Below the pieces are notes generated by a model that was not told the DNA's origin, made no database searches, and saw only the letters and a program-made list of their open reading frames with translations. From positions 1,054,001-1,118,000 of the forward strand of contig JAQFWX010000006.1 in assembly GCA_027605045.1 (NCBI GenBank): a DNA stretch of 64,000 bases. The letters are read 5' to 3'. Both the position numbers and the translations under genes were made by a program. The stretch comes from Phallus indusiatus. Lineage: Eukaryota > Basidiomycota > Agaricomycetes > Phallales > Phallaceae. This document shows positions 22,401 through 34,226 of the stretch, one piece after another; within the stretch, counting starts at the first letter, position 1, and every line of letters starts with the position of its first letter.

Positions 22401-22633
22401 AATTTTACAAACGAGATCCAAAACAATTTTTCCTTATTGTGAAATCGAAACTTGACAGGGAAAAATTGGATAAGCTGGTTACCTTCATAAATCATCTAGA
22501 ACGACACTACAGCTCCACTCCCGGCCTCAGCACCTTCGATCGTCAGTTTCAGGCATCTTTGCGCGTGTTTAGACAAATTATAGATCCGCCCCAGGAATTA
22601 TCTACACCCTCAAATGCAATGTTGTGTTGGTGA
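19435..22633 (+). CDS. DUF6535 domain membrane protein, gene 3 (3' truncated)
   Basis: Exons are 19435-19780, 19852-19977, 20037-20200 and 20255-22633, with introns of 71, 59 and 54 nt. The predicted protein is about 1004 residues. The DUF6535 core is intact (motif IWLTYLDEAEAFDRERVEG, then four hydrophobic segments). It is the most divergent of the well-preserved copies, with many unique residues in the C-terminal 500. Intron 3 has no stop and keeps the frame if retained. The frame stops at TGA 22631-22633 just after SNAML. From there the sequence no longer matches the paralogs, which continue for about 25 residues, an intron and the VWSK-type last exon. The gene has therefore lost its terminal exon to an insertion or rearrangement, and the truncated protein may or may not work. 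Confidence 0.8.
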
Positions 22634-23690
22634 CGGAATCTGTCTACGTACGGTGAAAACAACGCTTAATGTGCGGAGAAAGGAGTCGCGTCGAGGTGAA
22701 CGGTATTGTTGAGGGCGCGAACGAGGTAAAAGAAGAATCCGAGGATCGTAAAACGACCCTGCACAGGCGCGGACGACGATATATGCGGTGCCAAACACCA
22801 GAAGAAACCGAAATCAAACATTAGAATGCCGGAGTCGAGACCTAGAAACTGTCTGGTTGTTCCAACCAGACAGTAACTTCATTTGGATTACCCCGGGACG
22901 ACTAGACCATTCGGACTTAGTTTTTTTTCGCTTGCTCAGATTCAATCTCCAGTACATAGATCCTCTAATATCTGTTCCGTTTGTTTCCTTCATTTTTCCT
23001 CCATTTGCTTAATTCTTTCTTTCTCTTTAGTTAGTTTCCCCATTTCGCTATTTTTCTTGTAAAACCCGTCGATAAAAAGGGAATTAGAGTTCCGTAAATA
23101 ACGGAAAATTAGTTAGGCCAAAAATGTATTTAAGAACGTCGTTTTCGACGTATAAAAACAAGTTCTATTCCCCCATCTTACTTAGAAAATCAAACTTAAG
23201 CCGTGCTCTTACTTAAAACTCGAAATTGCTTTCAAAACCCGCTTTATTTTCTATTCTACCATTATTCCTCTTATCTTATAACTATTTTACTCTAATCTAC
23301 TCCTTCTCCACACGCCGGCTCCCTTCCTTCCCTGAGTACTCCTGACTCGCGCGCTTCAGTATACACGTCGTCTTTTGTTCAAAAACAAAAGAAATTCGTA
23401 AAAATCGCAAACGTGGTCACAGAAGAACACAAGAACAAATGCCGCCTTTTTGAAACAGCGGTTAGTCTTCGTCGACCTCGTGTTCTTCACATTTGTGCTT
23501 CAGAAATTCGTTTTGTACATTCTTCATTTCCTGCTCTTTGCGTCTCGTCTTGCTTATTTTCACCCTTTCACATTTATTCCGTGTGTTTAGAATCCACTAT
23601 TTGCATTAGTCTTCGAAACAAACAAACCGTATATAAAACCTGCCGCTAATAGCTTTGTAGTTATCACTATGTAGATTTTTTTTTTTTGGT
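22622..23690. mobile_element. Unresolved insertion ending gene 3, LTR-like
   Basis: Sequence unlike any other part of the array begins at about 22622-22625 with TGTTGGTGACGG. It includes a 12-bp-stem hairpin, TATA-like stretches (ATGTATTTAAG at 23125, CGTATATAAAAC at 23629) and long T-rich tracts, with no protein-coding frame of a transposon. A TG start and TATA motifs fit a solo LTR of about 1 kb. I could not find a matching CA end with a target duplication, so the right limit is open. Confidence 0.35.
22848..22874. repeat. Perfect inverted repeat (hairpin)
   Basis: CTGTCTGGTTG and CAACCAGACAG face each other across TTC. An A-T pair on each side extends the stem to 12 bp. It lies inside the unique insertion after gene 3. 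It is not followed by a T tract, so it is not a simple terminator. Confidence 0.7.
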
Positions 23691-23870
23691 GGAGCTTTTG
23701 ACAGATAGGTTCGGCGAACGTCAGCCATGCCCTATCCGTCTAACTATTTACAAGGCCAGCGGCCTTGCTTTATAAAAGAAAATACATATATGCATAGATT
23801 GGATACATAGGGATCATACTTAGGTAACGTTGAATTTCTCACCGAGAAGAAATGCATTACGCACACCTTT
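23691..23870. other. Unique spacer with a small hairpin
   Basis: It has no counterpart in the other units. It contains the perfect 7-bp hairpin CAAGGCC-AGC-GGCCTTG at 23751-23767 followed by TTTATAAAAG. No gene is seen. Block P begins at about 23871. Confidence 0.4.
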
Positions 23871-26540
23871 ATGTAGATTATTTTTTTCGTTGCAGCTTGC
23901 ACTTAGACTTGTATGGAGTTGGGATGAAACTATAAATTCTTTCTCTGAACGATTTGTTGAGAGAGAAAGAGGCTTGGAAAGGAATTAAAGATTCGCATTT
24001 CACTCTGACATTATGTCAATGATCACAAACTTCGCGCGCGTTGATTTTCACACCTTAGAATCAAAATGTAAAAAACTTGTACTACTAGTATCGGATACAT
24101 GTATGAGATTGGAAAATATTATTGAGTAATAACGAGAGAAACCAAGAAACCAAGAGTGAGACGGAGAAACGACTCGGAAGAACACCGGCTAGATGACAGC
24201 AAACATACTCATATGTATATGTACAACAAATGGAAATAAGCGAACAAACGCACAAGTCCGAGATAGCGTGATCGAGCAAGGACCGAACAAATTTTTGAAA
24301 TTTAAGGGTAGTCAAAAAATTGGAATAGATTGTCGGCGTATATTCAAGTGGTGACGAATAGATGAAAGTGAAGGAGCGTTCGGTGGAATGAGTGTAATGC
24401 TGAACAAAAAAAGCAGTTTTGAAAATGAAGGAGAAAAAAGCGATATGGATGGAGGAGAGATGATCATATGCAAGGGTATCAGAGCCCGTCCAGATTGAGA
24501 ATATGACGGGAATGTCGGCGTGGTATGTATGTACACGCATAACCAAAATTTAAGCCGGCACAACTGTTTTTGGCCTCGAATCAACGATATTTGCATTAGA
24601 TTCGGGTGGATCAACTAGCGATTTTCGCCTTTTTCGAGGTTTACGCCTACCTAAACCAGGGGTGATCGACCAAGTCGTCAGAGAGCATGACAGGAACTCA
24701 GTTGATGCAGCGGTGGTAGCGGCGGGGTATTAGCAGCGCCCGAACACTTTTGTTCTGCAGAAGATCGAAATGCCGGAGACATGCTCTTTTTCTGTTTTGA
24801 TATCGGGGTCGACTTGGATTTTTGGTTTTGTTTCGGAAAAGAGTTGATAATGGTGGATGCACTAACAGTGGAAGCTCGAGCAGATGTGGTCGTCGTTTTT
24901 TCAGAGACGTTGAACAATGAAGACGGTAAAGCAGTCAGACTAACTCTCCGACCTCTCAGGATGCCATTCTTTAGCGGTGAAGCGAGTTTGGAGCTGGACA
25001 GTGCAGAAGCAGGTCTTGTCACTTCCGATGGCGACAACGACGACATTATAACAGACGACGTGCCCACACCACCACCATCACTGACATTCGCTCCATTCTC
25101 ACTAACACCACCAGACACTGTTGCCGAACCTTACCAGCATTCTTCAACAAAGCTTCTGCCTGAACACGCCGCATCTCATCCGCAAGAGCTGAAGTCCCAA
25201 GACCCAAATTACGTCCGCTCCACTCTTCGATACCCAGCGATTTCGCTTCTTCAGCAGACATTAATGTGACCATATTGAATAGAGGCTCATCATCTGACGA
25301 TGCTGTTAGAGGACGAGCACGGATGCGAGGTCGTTTCATACAGCCGCCACCACCACTACGGTTACCGTAATGATTACCACTGCTATCACTGGAAGGGGGC
25401 TCGCGGCTATGCCAGGGTTTATCACGCTCGCGCCTGACATCGACGTTGACGTTGCATGCTTCTTTGACGTTGTGTTGCTTTTTTAGAAAGTTTCTGTTGC
25501 TGTGGGCTTGAGCTTGAAGTAAGCTGCAGGCTAGGTCTAGAAGAAGGCTCCTTCAGGGCTGACTTTGCACCAACACCATCAGAACTCGAAGGGAACGACA
25601 CTGCGGAAGCTGTGCTAGTTGCTAAGTCCGTACCAGCAGAAGAAGATAGCGAAGGCGAGGGACACAGTCTGCTAGATGGCGACGGCGATGGCGCAAGCGT
25701 ACGAGGTGATGGAGGAAGTAGGATAGAGGGTGAAGATGCCCCCGTCGTTGTTGACAAAAGTTCTGGCGATGGGGGTACAGGACTCGAAGACAGTGGTACT
25801 ATCCACACCTATATTGCCATCAGTAGCATTATTAGCACCATTCGCTGCAACCGTAACTGGGCCAGGGTCGAGACCAGGAGGCGTAAGAGATACACTATAA
25901 GCAGTTGTAACACTGGAAGACACAGTCTCACCATCGCCATCTGCATCTTGAGCATCAGTAGCATCCCCGCTATCAGTCGCATGGCCTGTATGACTCACAG
26001 TATGGCAAATCGTCTGACTGTCTGCAAGACCCGTCCGGTATCATCACGATCCACCGAACTCTCCTCCCTCATCAACGCTTTTCCCGCTGACGAAACTACC
26101 TTCTTTTTTGTCAGTCTTCGCAAATCTCGTGGTATAACCTGTTCACTTTGGGGTGTCGGCGTGCGCGCTGGTGAACTGGAAAAGACAGGTAGAGGAGGTG
26201 ACGGTGTTAATGGATCTAAATCTTCATCCGACTGAGCGTGAATATCACCGTTGGCGGCAACGGCAACAGCAGCTCGATCTCTATGTAAACGGGTTCAACA
26301 GTTGGAGTTGGATTCGCTGCACCAGTGGGAAGAGGCTGGGTAGAAAAGAGATGAGAATCATGAGGTAAAGGCTGAGAGATTCCAGTTGCTGCTGAGCTGG
26401 TTGCGGTTGCGGTTGTAGAGAAAGACTGGACGACGGGGACGCAGACCCAGCAGGCGTCATGTTATGAGCATCCTCCTGTCTTTCTTCCTCCTCAGTCGTC
26501 TCGCTCAATGGACGCTCACGGTGTAGGTGCACGCTTGCGT
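23871..26540 (-). pseudogene. Block P copy A: Ser/Pro/Thr-rich protein with C-terminal basic cluster, decayed
   Basis: Read on the minus strand from about 26532. It has an acidic N-terminal SETTEEEERQ, then Gln/Pro-rich SLQPQPQPAQQQL, SSPARTPTPQS, SVSLTPPGLDPGPVTVAAN, a Ser/Pro-rich region (LLPPSPRTLAPSPSPSSRL) and PLFNMVTLMSAEEAKSLGIE. Next come LKNGILRGRRVSLTAL with a PKA-like RRVS site, and a basic end GRRKPRKRRKS. These pieces are in different frames, some separated by small indels relative to copies B and C, so the gene looks dead unless several introns rescue it. About 700 bp of conserved 3' flank follow (23871-24600). Family not recognised. A nuclear location is suggested only by the basic cluster. 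Confidence 0.45.
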
Positions 26541-27540
26541 CATCTCATACCGCGACTGTGACTGTGACTGTAGTTGACGCTCGATGCACTGTACGACGTC
26601 CATCATGATCAGTGTTTATAAACTTGAGCACCACGCAAAAGATGACCGCACCTCCGTTACAGACTCGTGTCCTAAGATGTAGGTCTTCCTGTTAGCTTGG
26701 CAAAAAATGCCTTGCTCAGGCGAACCAAGGCTCAAACATTTCAAGTTTAGGTCGACAGGATCTCCCGCTCCCACCTGTAAGACCCAAACTGCGTTCCAAG
26801 CCACACGTTCCTCTTCCGACATCATCTACTCCATCCCATGTTTTGCTCAGTTGAAAACATGTTAAGAAAGCCAAGTCAGATAGACACACAATTTTGGGAC
26901 AATGGACGTGGACATGACGGACCGTCCCCCTTCCAATTGTAGCTACCGACTCTTCTTCTCTATCCCAAACACGCTATACGACTACCCCGTCAGCTGAAAA
27001 ACGGCCACTATTGATTAACTACATTGGAAGTACTCGATTAGCCGAGAATGATGGGTAAAAGTACGTTCTGTGTTTTCGTATACCATCATTACTGATTCCA
27101 CGGAACAATTCTCGCGGCGCACTGCGCCAACCTTCCTCCTCTACCTTCCTCCTCTACCAACACCAGAACATTCTCCCAAGTTCACCGCACCCTCATCGTC
27201 GTCGCTGAAGTTTCCAATCACATCTCTATCCCTCCCATCGCTTAATACATTCCCGCTTCTCGCCTACCTCTACATTATGCAAGCCCAAAATCTCTCCGCA
27301 GCCCTCCTCCCGCAACCTTTCTAACCATTTCAAACCCAACACGCCACTATCTCCGAATCACAACCCCCCAACCCTCTTCCAATCACCCACACAGTTCGCT
27401 GGAGCACTAGCACGAACTCACATCGCGCAAGCTCTCTTAGCGCACGCGGCACGCATACCTAGCTTGTGGGCTGACATGATTGCCCTTGGCGTGTCTGATG
27501 AGCTCTTGTGAGAGTCGTTCAGGTTGTATGAGCCATTTTG
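26541..27540 (+). pseudogene. Clp1-like pseudogene (C7)
   Basis: An upstream piece at about 26560-26700 (GCTCGATGCACTGTACGACG) also occurs before C3 and C10. Exon 1 part at about 26706-27060: EPRLKHF-like start, a shortened Pro/Ser stretch and VDMTDRP..NC-type. The exon 2 part starts abruptly at about 27095 with GTILAAHCANLPPLP-type coding and lacks the LELLIHA segment. It then carries NTFPLLAYLYIMQAQNLSA, LAGALARTHIAQAL-type and a DELL tail at about 27500. It is broken by indels. Confidence 0.4.
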
Positions 27541-28595
27541 ATTGCTGCTTTGGAGATTAGCATGTCAGCGCAGTAGCGTCGGTAGCGTCGGATGGAAACA
27601 CATGTTACTTATAAAACTGTTTTAATCAAAGGTCTTTATGAGGATGCGATGACTGCAATCCGTAAGAAGAAGATTCGTACGAGGCAATAGCAGACAGCAA
27701 AATCGCCGGTTGAAACGGCCATTGAGACAAGCTGATACTTAGCAGTATTAATTTATTTGCTGAATTAATACCCAATTGCGCCGGGACTTTTCGCTAGCTA
27801 GCATAGGGGTTCTAATAGGACTACGACCGGATTACGTTGATTGTGAGTAACTCCCTTCTCAGCTCAGTGATGTCGAGGTGAGGCTGAAACATGCGCGAGA
27901 TATAAAGTATCAGATAAAATAACGCATGTTGGTCATTCGCGTACGCCGTAGATGTTCAAAGCAAACCGCATTTTTCATCAAATCGGTACTGACCCAACGC
28001 AATCCATGCTGAATCTTATCATGGCAGTAATTGCAGTGATAGCGCTGAAAAATGAAAACACCTATACATAGCCAACTCAATAGATCTTGACGCAATTTGG
28101 ATCGGGTTCACCAAGTCTCCTGAAGCTCGTATTGTTCCTTCCGGCAACCTTCGCCGAGGCCCAAAGTCTTTTATTCACGGTGAAATAAACTGAACGTGCA
28201 TAGTAAATCCAATCTCCTTCCGACGATCGTTTTCACAAACCGAAGTTTCATCTAACTTTATCTTTCGAAGCAGACTTCTGCCAGTTCTTTGTTCTTCTAG
28301 AATTGTCGCTAAATTGTCGTCAACTTCAAATTGCAGTGTTTTTGATTTGATTATCGCAGTAGAAGCATCTGCCATCCAATCAGATTGGTTGTTCAAAGAT
28401 TCACACAGACTTTTAAATTGCCGCGCACAGGTTGAAATCCGAGGCGACCGTGACACTTGACAAGCTTGACATGCTTAACAGGGTGCGTAGTATTTAATAG
28501 ACAGTATCAGTTTGATAATTTTCCTGTGGCAACGTTATAAGCATCCCCAACATCTCAACACGAAATCATATCTCGCAAGTGACAGACTCACCTAT
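27541..28595 (+). promoter_or_regulatory. Spacer S and upstream region D of gene 4
   Basis: Spacer S at about 27541-27880 (AAAGGTCTTTATGAGGATGC and CGCCGGGACTTTTCGCTAGC motifs). Then upstream block D: CAATTTGGATCGGGTTCACC (28088), TTTATCTTTCGAAGCAGACT (28256), CCGCGCACAGGTTGAAATCCG (28421) and the TATA-like GTGCGTAGTATTTAATAG at 28483-28500, about 100 bp before the ATG at 28596. No gene is seen. Confidence 0.5.
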
Positions 28596-31500
28596 ATGTC
28601 CGAAACATCTATTTTGAACGGGATAGAAATGCACGCCATTAGCAGTGGCACCCTTCCATGGGCCGAGCCTCAAAACGACGATCCCGGTGCTGAAGGCGAA
28701 ATCTCTGGGAGTGTCAAATCGGATGAGCTCTCACAGGACGGCTCAGATCCACATGATGATGGTTATTCGAACAATGACCATGACCAACTTGAAGGAACCG
28801 ATGCGCCCTTTCAAGCCGACAGTCTCAAGCCACCACGAACAAACGATGAACCAGCTTCCTTGGACGAGGAGAAAAGCGAACATTCTCAGGCTCAGGCTGC
28901 CGACGCTGTACCAATGAATGACGGACGGACGGACGATGATATGGAAAGATTGGTAGGCCTCTTCCGCGAATTTCTGGGTCAGTTTCTCCTTTTGAGCTTC
29001 AGATGAGAATATCTCTGGCGCTGACACTGCATTTAACTTGTAGAGGCTGCATCCAATCCGGGTCCTGAAACGTCCAATAACAATTCTAATCTTCCGCACA
29101 CTCAACGAAACGCGCCAGGACGCAAGAGGCTCTTCGGGTTGAAAAAAGGATTATCGTCAGACGTTGGTTGTAAGTGTTTCTTTAAGTAACTCGATGTCAT
29201 CTGTACACTTTTAACATCTCGCAACATAAGCAAATAATCGATATGATTACGAGCAAAAATATCCACGAGATGAATTCGGGAAAGAGACAGCGGTTAACGC
29301 TCGGATTTGGTTGACTTACCTTGACGAAGCCGAAGCATTTGATCGCGAGAGAGTAGAGGGGTGGAAAGAGACGGTTGATGTTCTCCTAGTTTTTGTAGGC
29401 AAAAGTTTGTTTATTATTATACTTTTCAAGATTTATATTTCATGTTAGGCTGGTCTCTTTTCCGGCGTTATAACGACATTCATTTCACAGTCTTCCACAA
29501 GTCTTCAGCAAGATAATACACAGGTTACCGCATCGTTACAATTCGAAACAGTCCAAATACTTAGGGCACAGTTCAGTGGACTACCTATAAGCAATGTACC
29601 CTCCTCAACGATAACCCCTAGTTCACCATTCGCACCGTCAACAAATGCATCTTTGGTGAACGGTCTATGGTTCACCAGTCTGGCGATTACACTTTCTGCA
29701 GCGCTGTTTGCAGTTCTTGCCAAACAATGGTTATATTATTACGTGGCTTCGATATCCGGAACGGCAAATGAAAAAGTGAGGGCGAGGCAATTACGGTTTA
29801 ACGGTTTCGAACAGTGGAAGGTCGCAGCGATCGTCGACCTTCTCCCTATTCTTCTTCACATTGCTGTTGGCCTTTTCCTTACAGGGATTATGATACTATT
29901 GTTTCCACTGGATGCTCACATCGCCTGGACGATTGTCGCGATCACGGGAATCACTTTTACATTATACTTCGTCTCCGTGATGTTACCCATTTGGTATCCA
30001 GAATGCCCATATACCACCTCGTTGACGATTTACGCTGGAATCCTTTTTTTCATTCTGCGAGAAATTTTTCGTTGGGCTAGCATGATCTTGGATAAAAGCT
30101 CTCGGGCTGTTTGGGAAAAAGCGAATTTCCAAGCTCGGCGTACAATTCAGCATCTCATTCAATCCACCCTGGGCGTTTTCCCATGTCTTTTCATGTTCAT
30201 CTCGAAGTTGGCCGGTGACATTCGCCGCGGTCTTGGGATACATCTACCTAGAATATTTTCTACTGATTTCCCGAAATTCACAAAATGGAGAGAAGAGAAT
30301 ATAAAACAAGCTGTCTCAAATGCGACTTTTCTCGATTCCCAGGCGGTCAAATGGCTTTACACGGCTTCAGCTGATAGGAGTGTTCATCGGATTATTGCTC
30401 GATCTGTAGCTGTCCACCCGAATATCGCTGAACAGTTCAAAGAGACTAGCAGCACACTCTCTCGTACCCTTGAGGTCAGCAAGACAAATGTCCAGGATTT
30501 GCGTTATGGACTTTGTCTGGATCTCTTGAGTAATGACAATGTGAATCACCACCGGGGTCTACTCGAGTTTATCCCCGATCATGTGGCCAAAGGTGAGCTG
30601 GAGGAAGCAGAGTATGAAACCTATCTTCACTTTATGAATGTATATGCTTCCAATGGCGCTACCACGATAGAATACAGGAGATCCGGATTCCTGGATGAAT
30701 TGCTCGCCGGTGATGATTCTGTCAAGCTCCCGCTAGCCATATGGTGTAGCTTCCTAAAACAGATGTCACGGGATACAATAGCTGCGCATATACTCGAGTC
30801 TCAAGAGTCTAGTTCAAATCTCTTCGGTTTGGGTGTTGATCCCACTCGTCAACTCGTAGATAGCGCAGGGTTAGTATCCTTCAGTAGTCGCGAGTTGGGA
30901 TGGTGGAAATTTGAATACCTCTTTGATTTCTTCAAGCTTGGCAAACCTGACTTTTCCTCAGAAACTAAATCCTATGTAACACGCTATTGTCTCCTTATCG
31001 CCGTCTACTGCCAGCTCACCTCCAATCAACCGTTAATTACCAACAAAGAAGAGAGACAGAAGTCATTGGAACATCTGTTTTCCAAATTTACGGTGTACTC
31101 TATTTTCTCCACTGTACCTCGGACACACGACGACCGCTTCACTTTCTTCAAAGAGATCCTCTGCGTGGACTCATTCTGGTCCGAGTCTATGACGGATCAT
31201 GCTAGATTTACGGCAGCATTGTGCCTGGGCGAGATTAGCGCCAAAGATGCTGCCTTATTTCCTTGTACGGATTATCACGAGCTGTCTCTCATATATCAAT
31301 GGTGTTCACGAGATCTCAACACAAGCTTATCATATCGCACATCTCGGATTTTCACAGTCTTGCTCTTGTCACGGAACCGTCACCATTTATCCACAATCCT
31401 CTCGAATGACCCCAAAGCCGCGTCCAACTTATCAATATGTCTTCGAAACTTGGAGAATTGCGACGATCCGAGCAAACAGGGCGAAGTCATATACCCACTC

Positions 31501-32026
31501 TTAATGGATTTCCTCAAGTCTGTGAAGATGCCTCTGTTCACTCATTTCTACAACTCATCCGTGCACGTCCGACTATGGGAACTGATTTCGAAGTCCAAAC
31601 GGGATCCGACACAATTTTTCCTCGTTGTGAAATCGAAACTTGACAAAGAACAGTTGGATGAGCTGTTTACTGCCATGAAAGATCGAGAACGGCTCAACTC
31701 GACGGATCCGTCCTTCTACTTCTACTATCATGAAGAAAGGGAAGATTTTGATCGTCGGTTGCAGGCGTCTTTATCCGTGTTTGGACAAACCATAGGTCGG
31801 TCCAAGGAACCATCTCCGCCCTCAGGTGAAATGCTGGACAAGGATCACGACAATGAAGAGCGTGCCCAGGTGCCTGGTCCGAATCAGGTATTTCTTCCCA
31901 AAGGTTTATCATTATCAGATTGTATACTAAGAGATAATATGTACACAGCGCCAAGTCTTTCGCTCCGTAGCTGATTGGACGAGAAAAGCGTTTGGATACG
32001 TGTGGTCAAAGCTACTCGCCAAATAA
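28596..32026 (+). CDS. DUF6535 domain membrane protein, gene 4 (apparently intact)
   Basis: The best-preserved copy. Exons are 28596-28977, 29044-29169, 29231-29394, 29449-31887 and 31949-32026, with introns of 66, 61, 54 and 61 nt. The product is about 1062 residues. Exon 1 ends in MERLVGLFREFL. Exon 3 holds TYLDEAEAFDRERVEGWKE. Exon 4 begins in the first hydrophobic segment and carries three more, followed by a cassette of the gene 1 type (REIFRWASMILDKSSRAVWE). The last exon gives RQVFRSVADWTRKAFGYVWS and ends LLAK. If intron 4 is not removed, a different end (LSLSDCILRDNM...) results at 31974. That frame differs from the one in genes 1, 5 and 6, which argues that the stretch is intronic. 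Intron 3 ends in a stop codon, so its removal is required. Probably a multi-pass membrane protein of unknown function. Confidence 0.88.
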
Positions 32027-32800
32027 TGAATACCGTGAACTAGGTGCGCGTATAGAGAGGTATGGAGAAAGTCGGGTCAAACGTACTGTATATTGTTAGA
32101 GGAACCTTCGGCTACTCATTGAAAACATACAGCCGTACTGTAACTAATTTGTGACTCGGACTGTTGGGAATATATACATATTTATTTCCATAATATCTTT
32201 GACTTCCATCTACCCATTCAGAAACAAGGGATAACGCAGCATCATTCGCGCGTTTGACAAGGGCCGGGAGACCTGAAACTGTACATCCTGTCAAGGATAC
32301 CTCGATCGCGTTACTCCAGTAGTGCAATTTCACCGTTTTCAATACCCTTGAGAGTATGTTTTGGGAGATGCGAGTAAGAAAGCCGCGGAGTTCGTAAGAG
32401 GAAATAATGTTCGTGCTTCAGCAGGAAAAAGATAGTATTTGTTATTATACAATGACAGCGGATAAATCGTATATATACGAACGGTTTTAAAAGTATGATT
32501 TCCACCAAGAGCGTCGGAATATATGACAGGATTGGGTAGAACGATGTGTACTGGAGAGTGCGAGACTGGATCAAGAAATGGCTGGTAACGATGAATTAGA
32601 AACGTAAGAAATGCTCTCAATATTTGAAGACAGTAACTAAAAAATACGCACCGGATTTTCCAAAATAAAAACGAGATATTCTACTTGGTATAACAACGAA
32701 AATCCCATTTTGGCCTTTGTTCGCCTGCGCTGAACCTGTCTCCAAAGAGCTTGGGAAGTGACTAGTGACTTACAGAATGAGATAATGAGGGACAAAATAG
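32027..32800 (-). pseudogene. Degenerate convergent minus-strand gene, block G copy 4
   Basis: The best-preserved copy of the convergent gene. The third block is open from KTVKLHYWSNAIEVSLTGC through the stretch with SGLPALVKRANDAALSLVSE, W (the TGG that is TGA in copies 1 and 2) and VDGSQRYYGNKYVYI, to a stop at about 32112. The second block reads FLDPVSHSPVHIVLPNPVIY, KTVRIYTIYPLSLYNNKYYL and ARTLFPLTNSAAFLLASPK, in another frame that ends near 32339. An upstream block has ANKGQNGIFVVIPSRISRF. The frame offset between blocks two and three is the same in all copies. I do not recognise the family. Confidence 0.45.
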
Positions 32801-33075
32801 CGCTTTTATTAAGGAAGCGTATATACCTATCTAACGGCTGATTAGACGTACATAGTATAACAACGCGTCCGTTTTCGAAAGTGATTCGTATTGAAATTTG
32901 AAGCGATTTTGATCGCTGATCTTGTTGTCGACGCCAATACGGGTATTTTTATCCCGGGGAGTTTGTAGAAAAATAAAGATGATACAGGTCTTACCTGAGT
33001 GGTAGCGGGAGGAGAGGAGATAAACGAGTAGCCGCCCCCCGGGAATTTCCGGTGTGATCTCTATGACGGTAACCA
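32801..33075. repeat. 3' flank tail, copy 4
   Basis: It aligns with 4061-4330: AACAACGCGTCCGTTTTCGA at about 32859, ATACAGGTCTTACCTGAGTG at about 32982 and GGGAATTTCCGGTGTGATCT at about 33041. No gene is seen. Confidence 0.45.
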
Positions 33076-33400
33076 TCGTCAGATCAGTCATCCCTCCAAT
33101 TACGCACACAACTAGCACAAAACCTACACAACACAAACTCTCGTAGCATGTGCAGCACGCGTACATGGCTTGCGAGCTAACATATGCTCGCTCTTATTTG
33201 TGTTGGGTGAGTTTTTGGGGAGGGTCACTGATATTGAGGTTGTTTGGGCTGTTTTAATCGCGTCGGGACTTTTCGCTAGCCAGCACAGGGGTATTACTAG
33301 TATGACTATAAGCGGATTACCCTTAATTGTGAGTAACTTCCTTTTCAGCTCAGCCCACATTAAAGAGAACGAAGTAAGGCTAAAAGGAGCGAGACCCACG
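33076..33400 (+). pseudogene. Clp1-like C-terminal tail (C8)
   Basis: Only the 3' end is present: broken ACACAACTAGCACAAAACCT, then a readable stretch with CSLLFVLGEFLGRVTDIEVV, WAVLIASGLFASQHRG and SGLPLI. It is almost the same as the end of C1, and both lie after a 3' flank tail. It lacks the exon 1 and HGTILAVHC parts. Confidence 0.4.
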
Positions 33401-34226
33401 AACGCTCAATTCATGTGCGGGATATTAAGCGAACAAAACAACGCATGTTCGTCATTCCGTAGATGTCCAAGGCAACACAACTTATCCGAATGGCAAAATG
33501 TGTTGTTGCACTCCGCTGGCAGCGTTATTGGCAGCATCTACGTTCAAAACAGTCAAAAGAACACAAGATGTCCCACGCGCCGATACAGGAGTTTATTTTA
33601 ATCGGACGCGCATTTTCACGAAACTGATACCGTATCCACCACAATTCATGCTGAATCTTACCATGGAAGTAATCACAAGTGATAGCACCGAAACAGGAAA
33701 ATGCCTGAAAACAACCGACACATTTCGACGCAATTTGGATGCGCTTCATCGTTCCCCAAGTCTCCCGAGGCTTGTATTGTTCCTTTTTGCAGCGACCCGC
33801 GTCGAGGCAAAAGTACTTTATTTACGGTAAAAAACGCTGAACGTACGTAGTAAGTTTATTCTTCCTCAAAGCACCTGATAATGATAGATAATGATCCCTT
33901 CCACTACAAACTATCAGAGTTCATTTAACTTCTCTTTAAGCAGACTTCTGTCAGTTTTTTGTTTTTTTTTAGAATTGTCGCCCATTCCTCAAATTGCGCA
34001 CTATGTTCTTAATTACTGTCATCCAATCGGATTGGTTTTTCGAATATCACGGAGTCGTCTTCTACTTTCGGATTGCCATGCACACGTTGAAGCACAAAAT
34101 GATTGTAACTTCTACAGGGTTCGTAGTATTTGATAGACGCATCGTGTTAATTAATTTCTAACAGCGTTATCAACATTCCATTCTCTCAACATAAATTCAT
34201 ATATCGCAAGTGACGATCTCCTCTAT
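33401..34226. promoter_or_regulatory. Upstream region (block D) of remnant R3
   Basis: A complete DUF6535-type upstream region in front of a dead remnant: ACAATTCATGCTGAATCTTA (33640), CAACCGACACATTTCGACGC (33713), ATCCAATCGGATTGG (34022), the TATA-like GTTCGTAGTATTTGATAGAC (about 34120) and ATATCGCAAGTGACGATCTC next to the ATG at 34227. A readable 110-residue frame inside it (33498-33830) is not kept in the other copies of block D. I treat it as non-coding. Confidence 0.45.

Noticed and set aside
22622..23690. A full retrotransposon with gag and pol
   Set aside because: No protease, reverse transcriptase, RNase H or integrase motif is found in any frame. Only LTR-like sequence is present.
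24085..24546. Minus-strand frame of 153 codons
   Set aside because: It lies in the conserved 3' flank of block P. The matching part of copy C does not keep the frame.
25612..26235. Plus-strand frame of 207 codons antisense to block P copy A
   Set aside because: The minus-strand reading matches copies B and C in several peptides. The plus-strand frame is not conserved.
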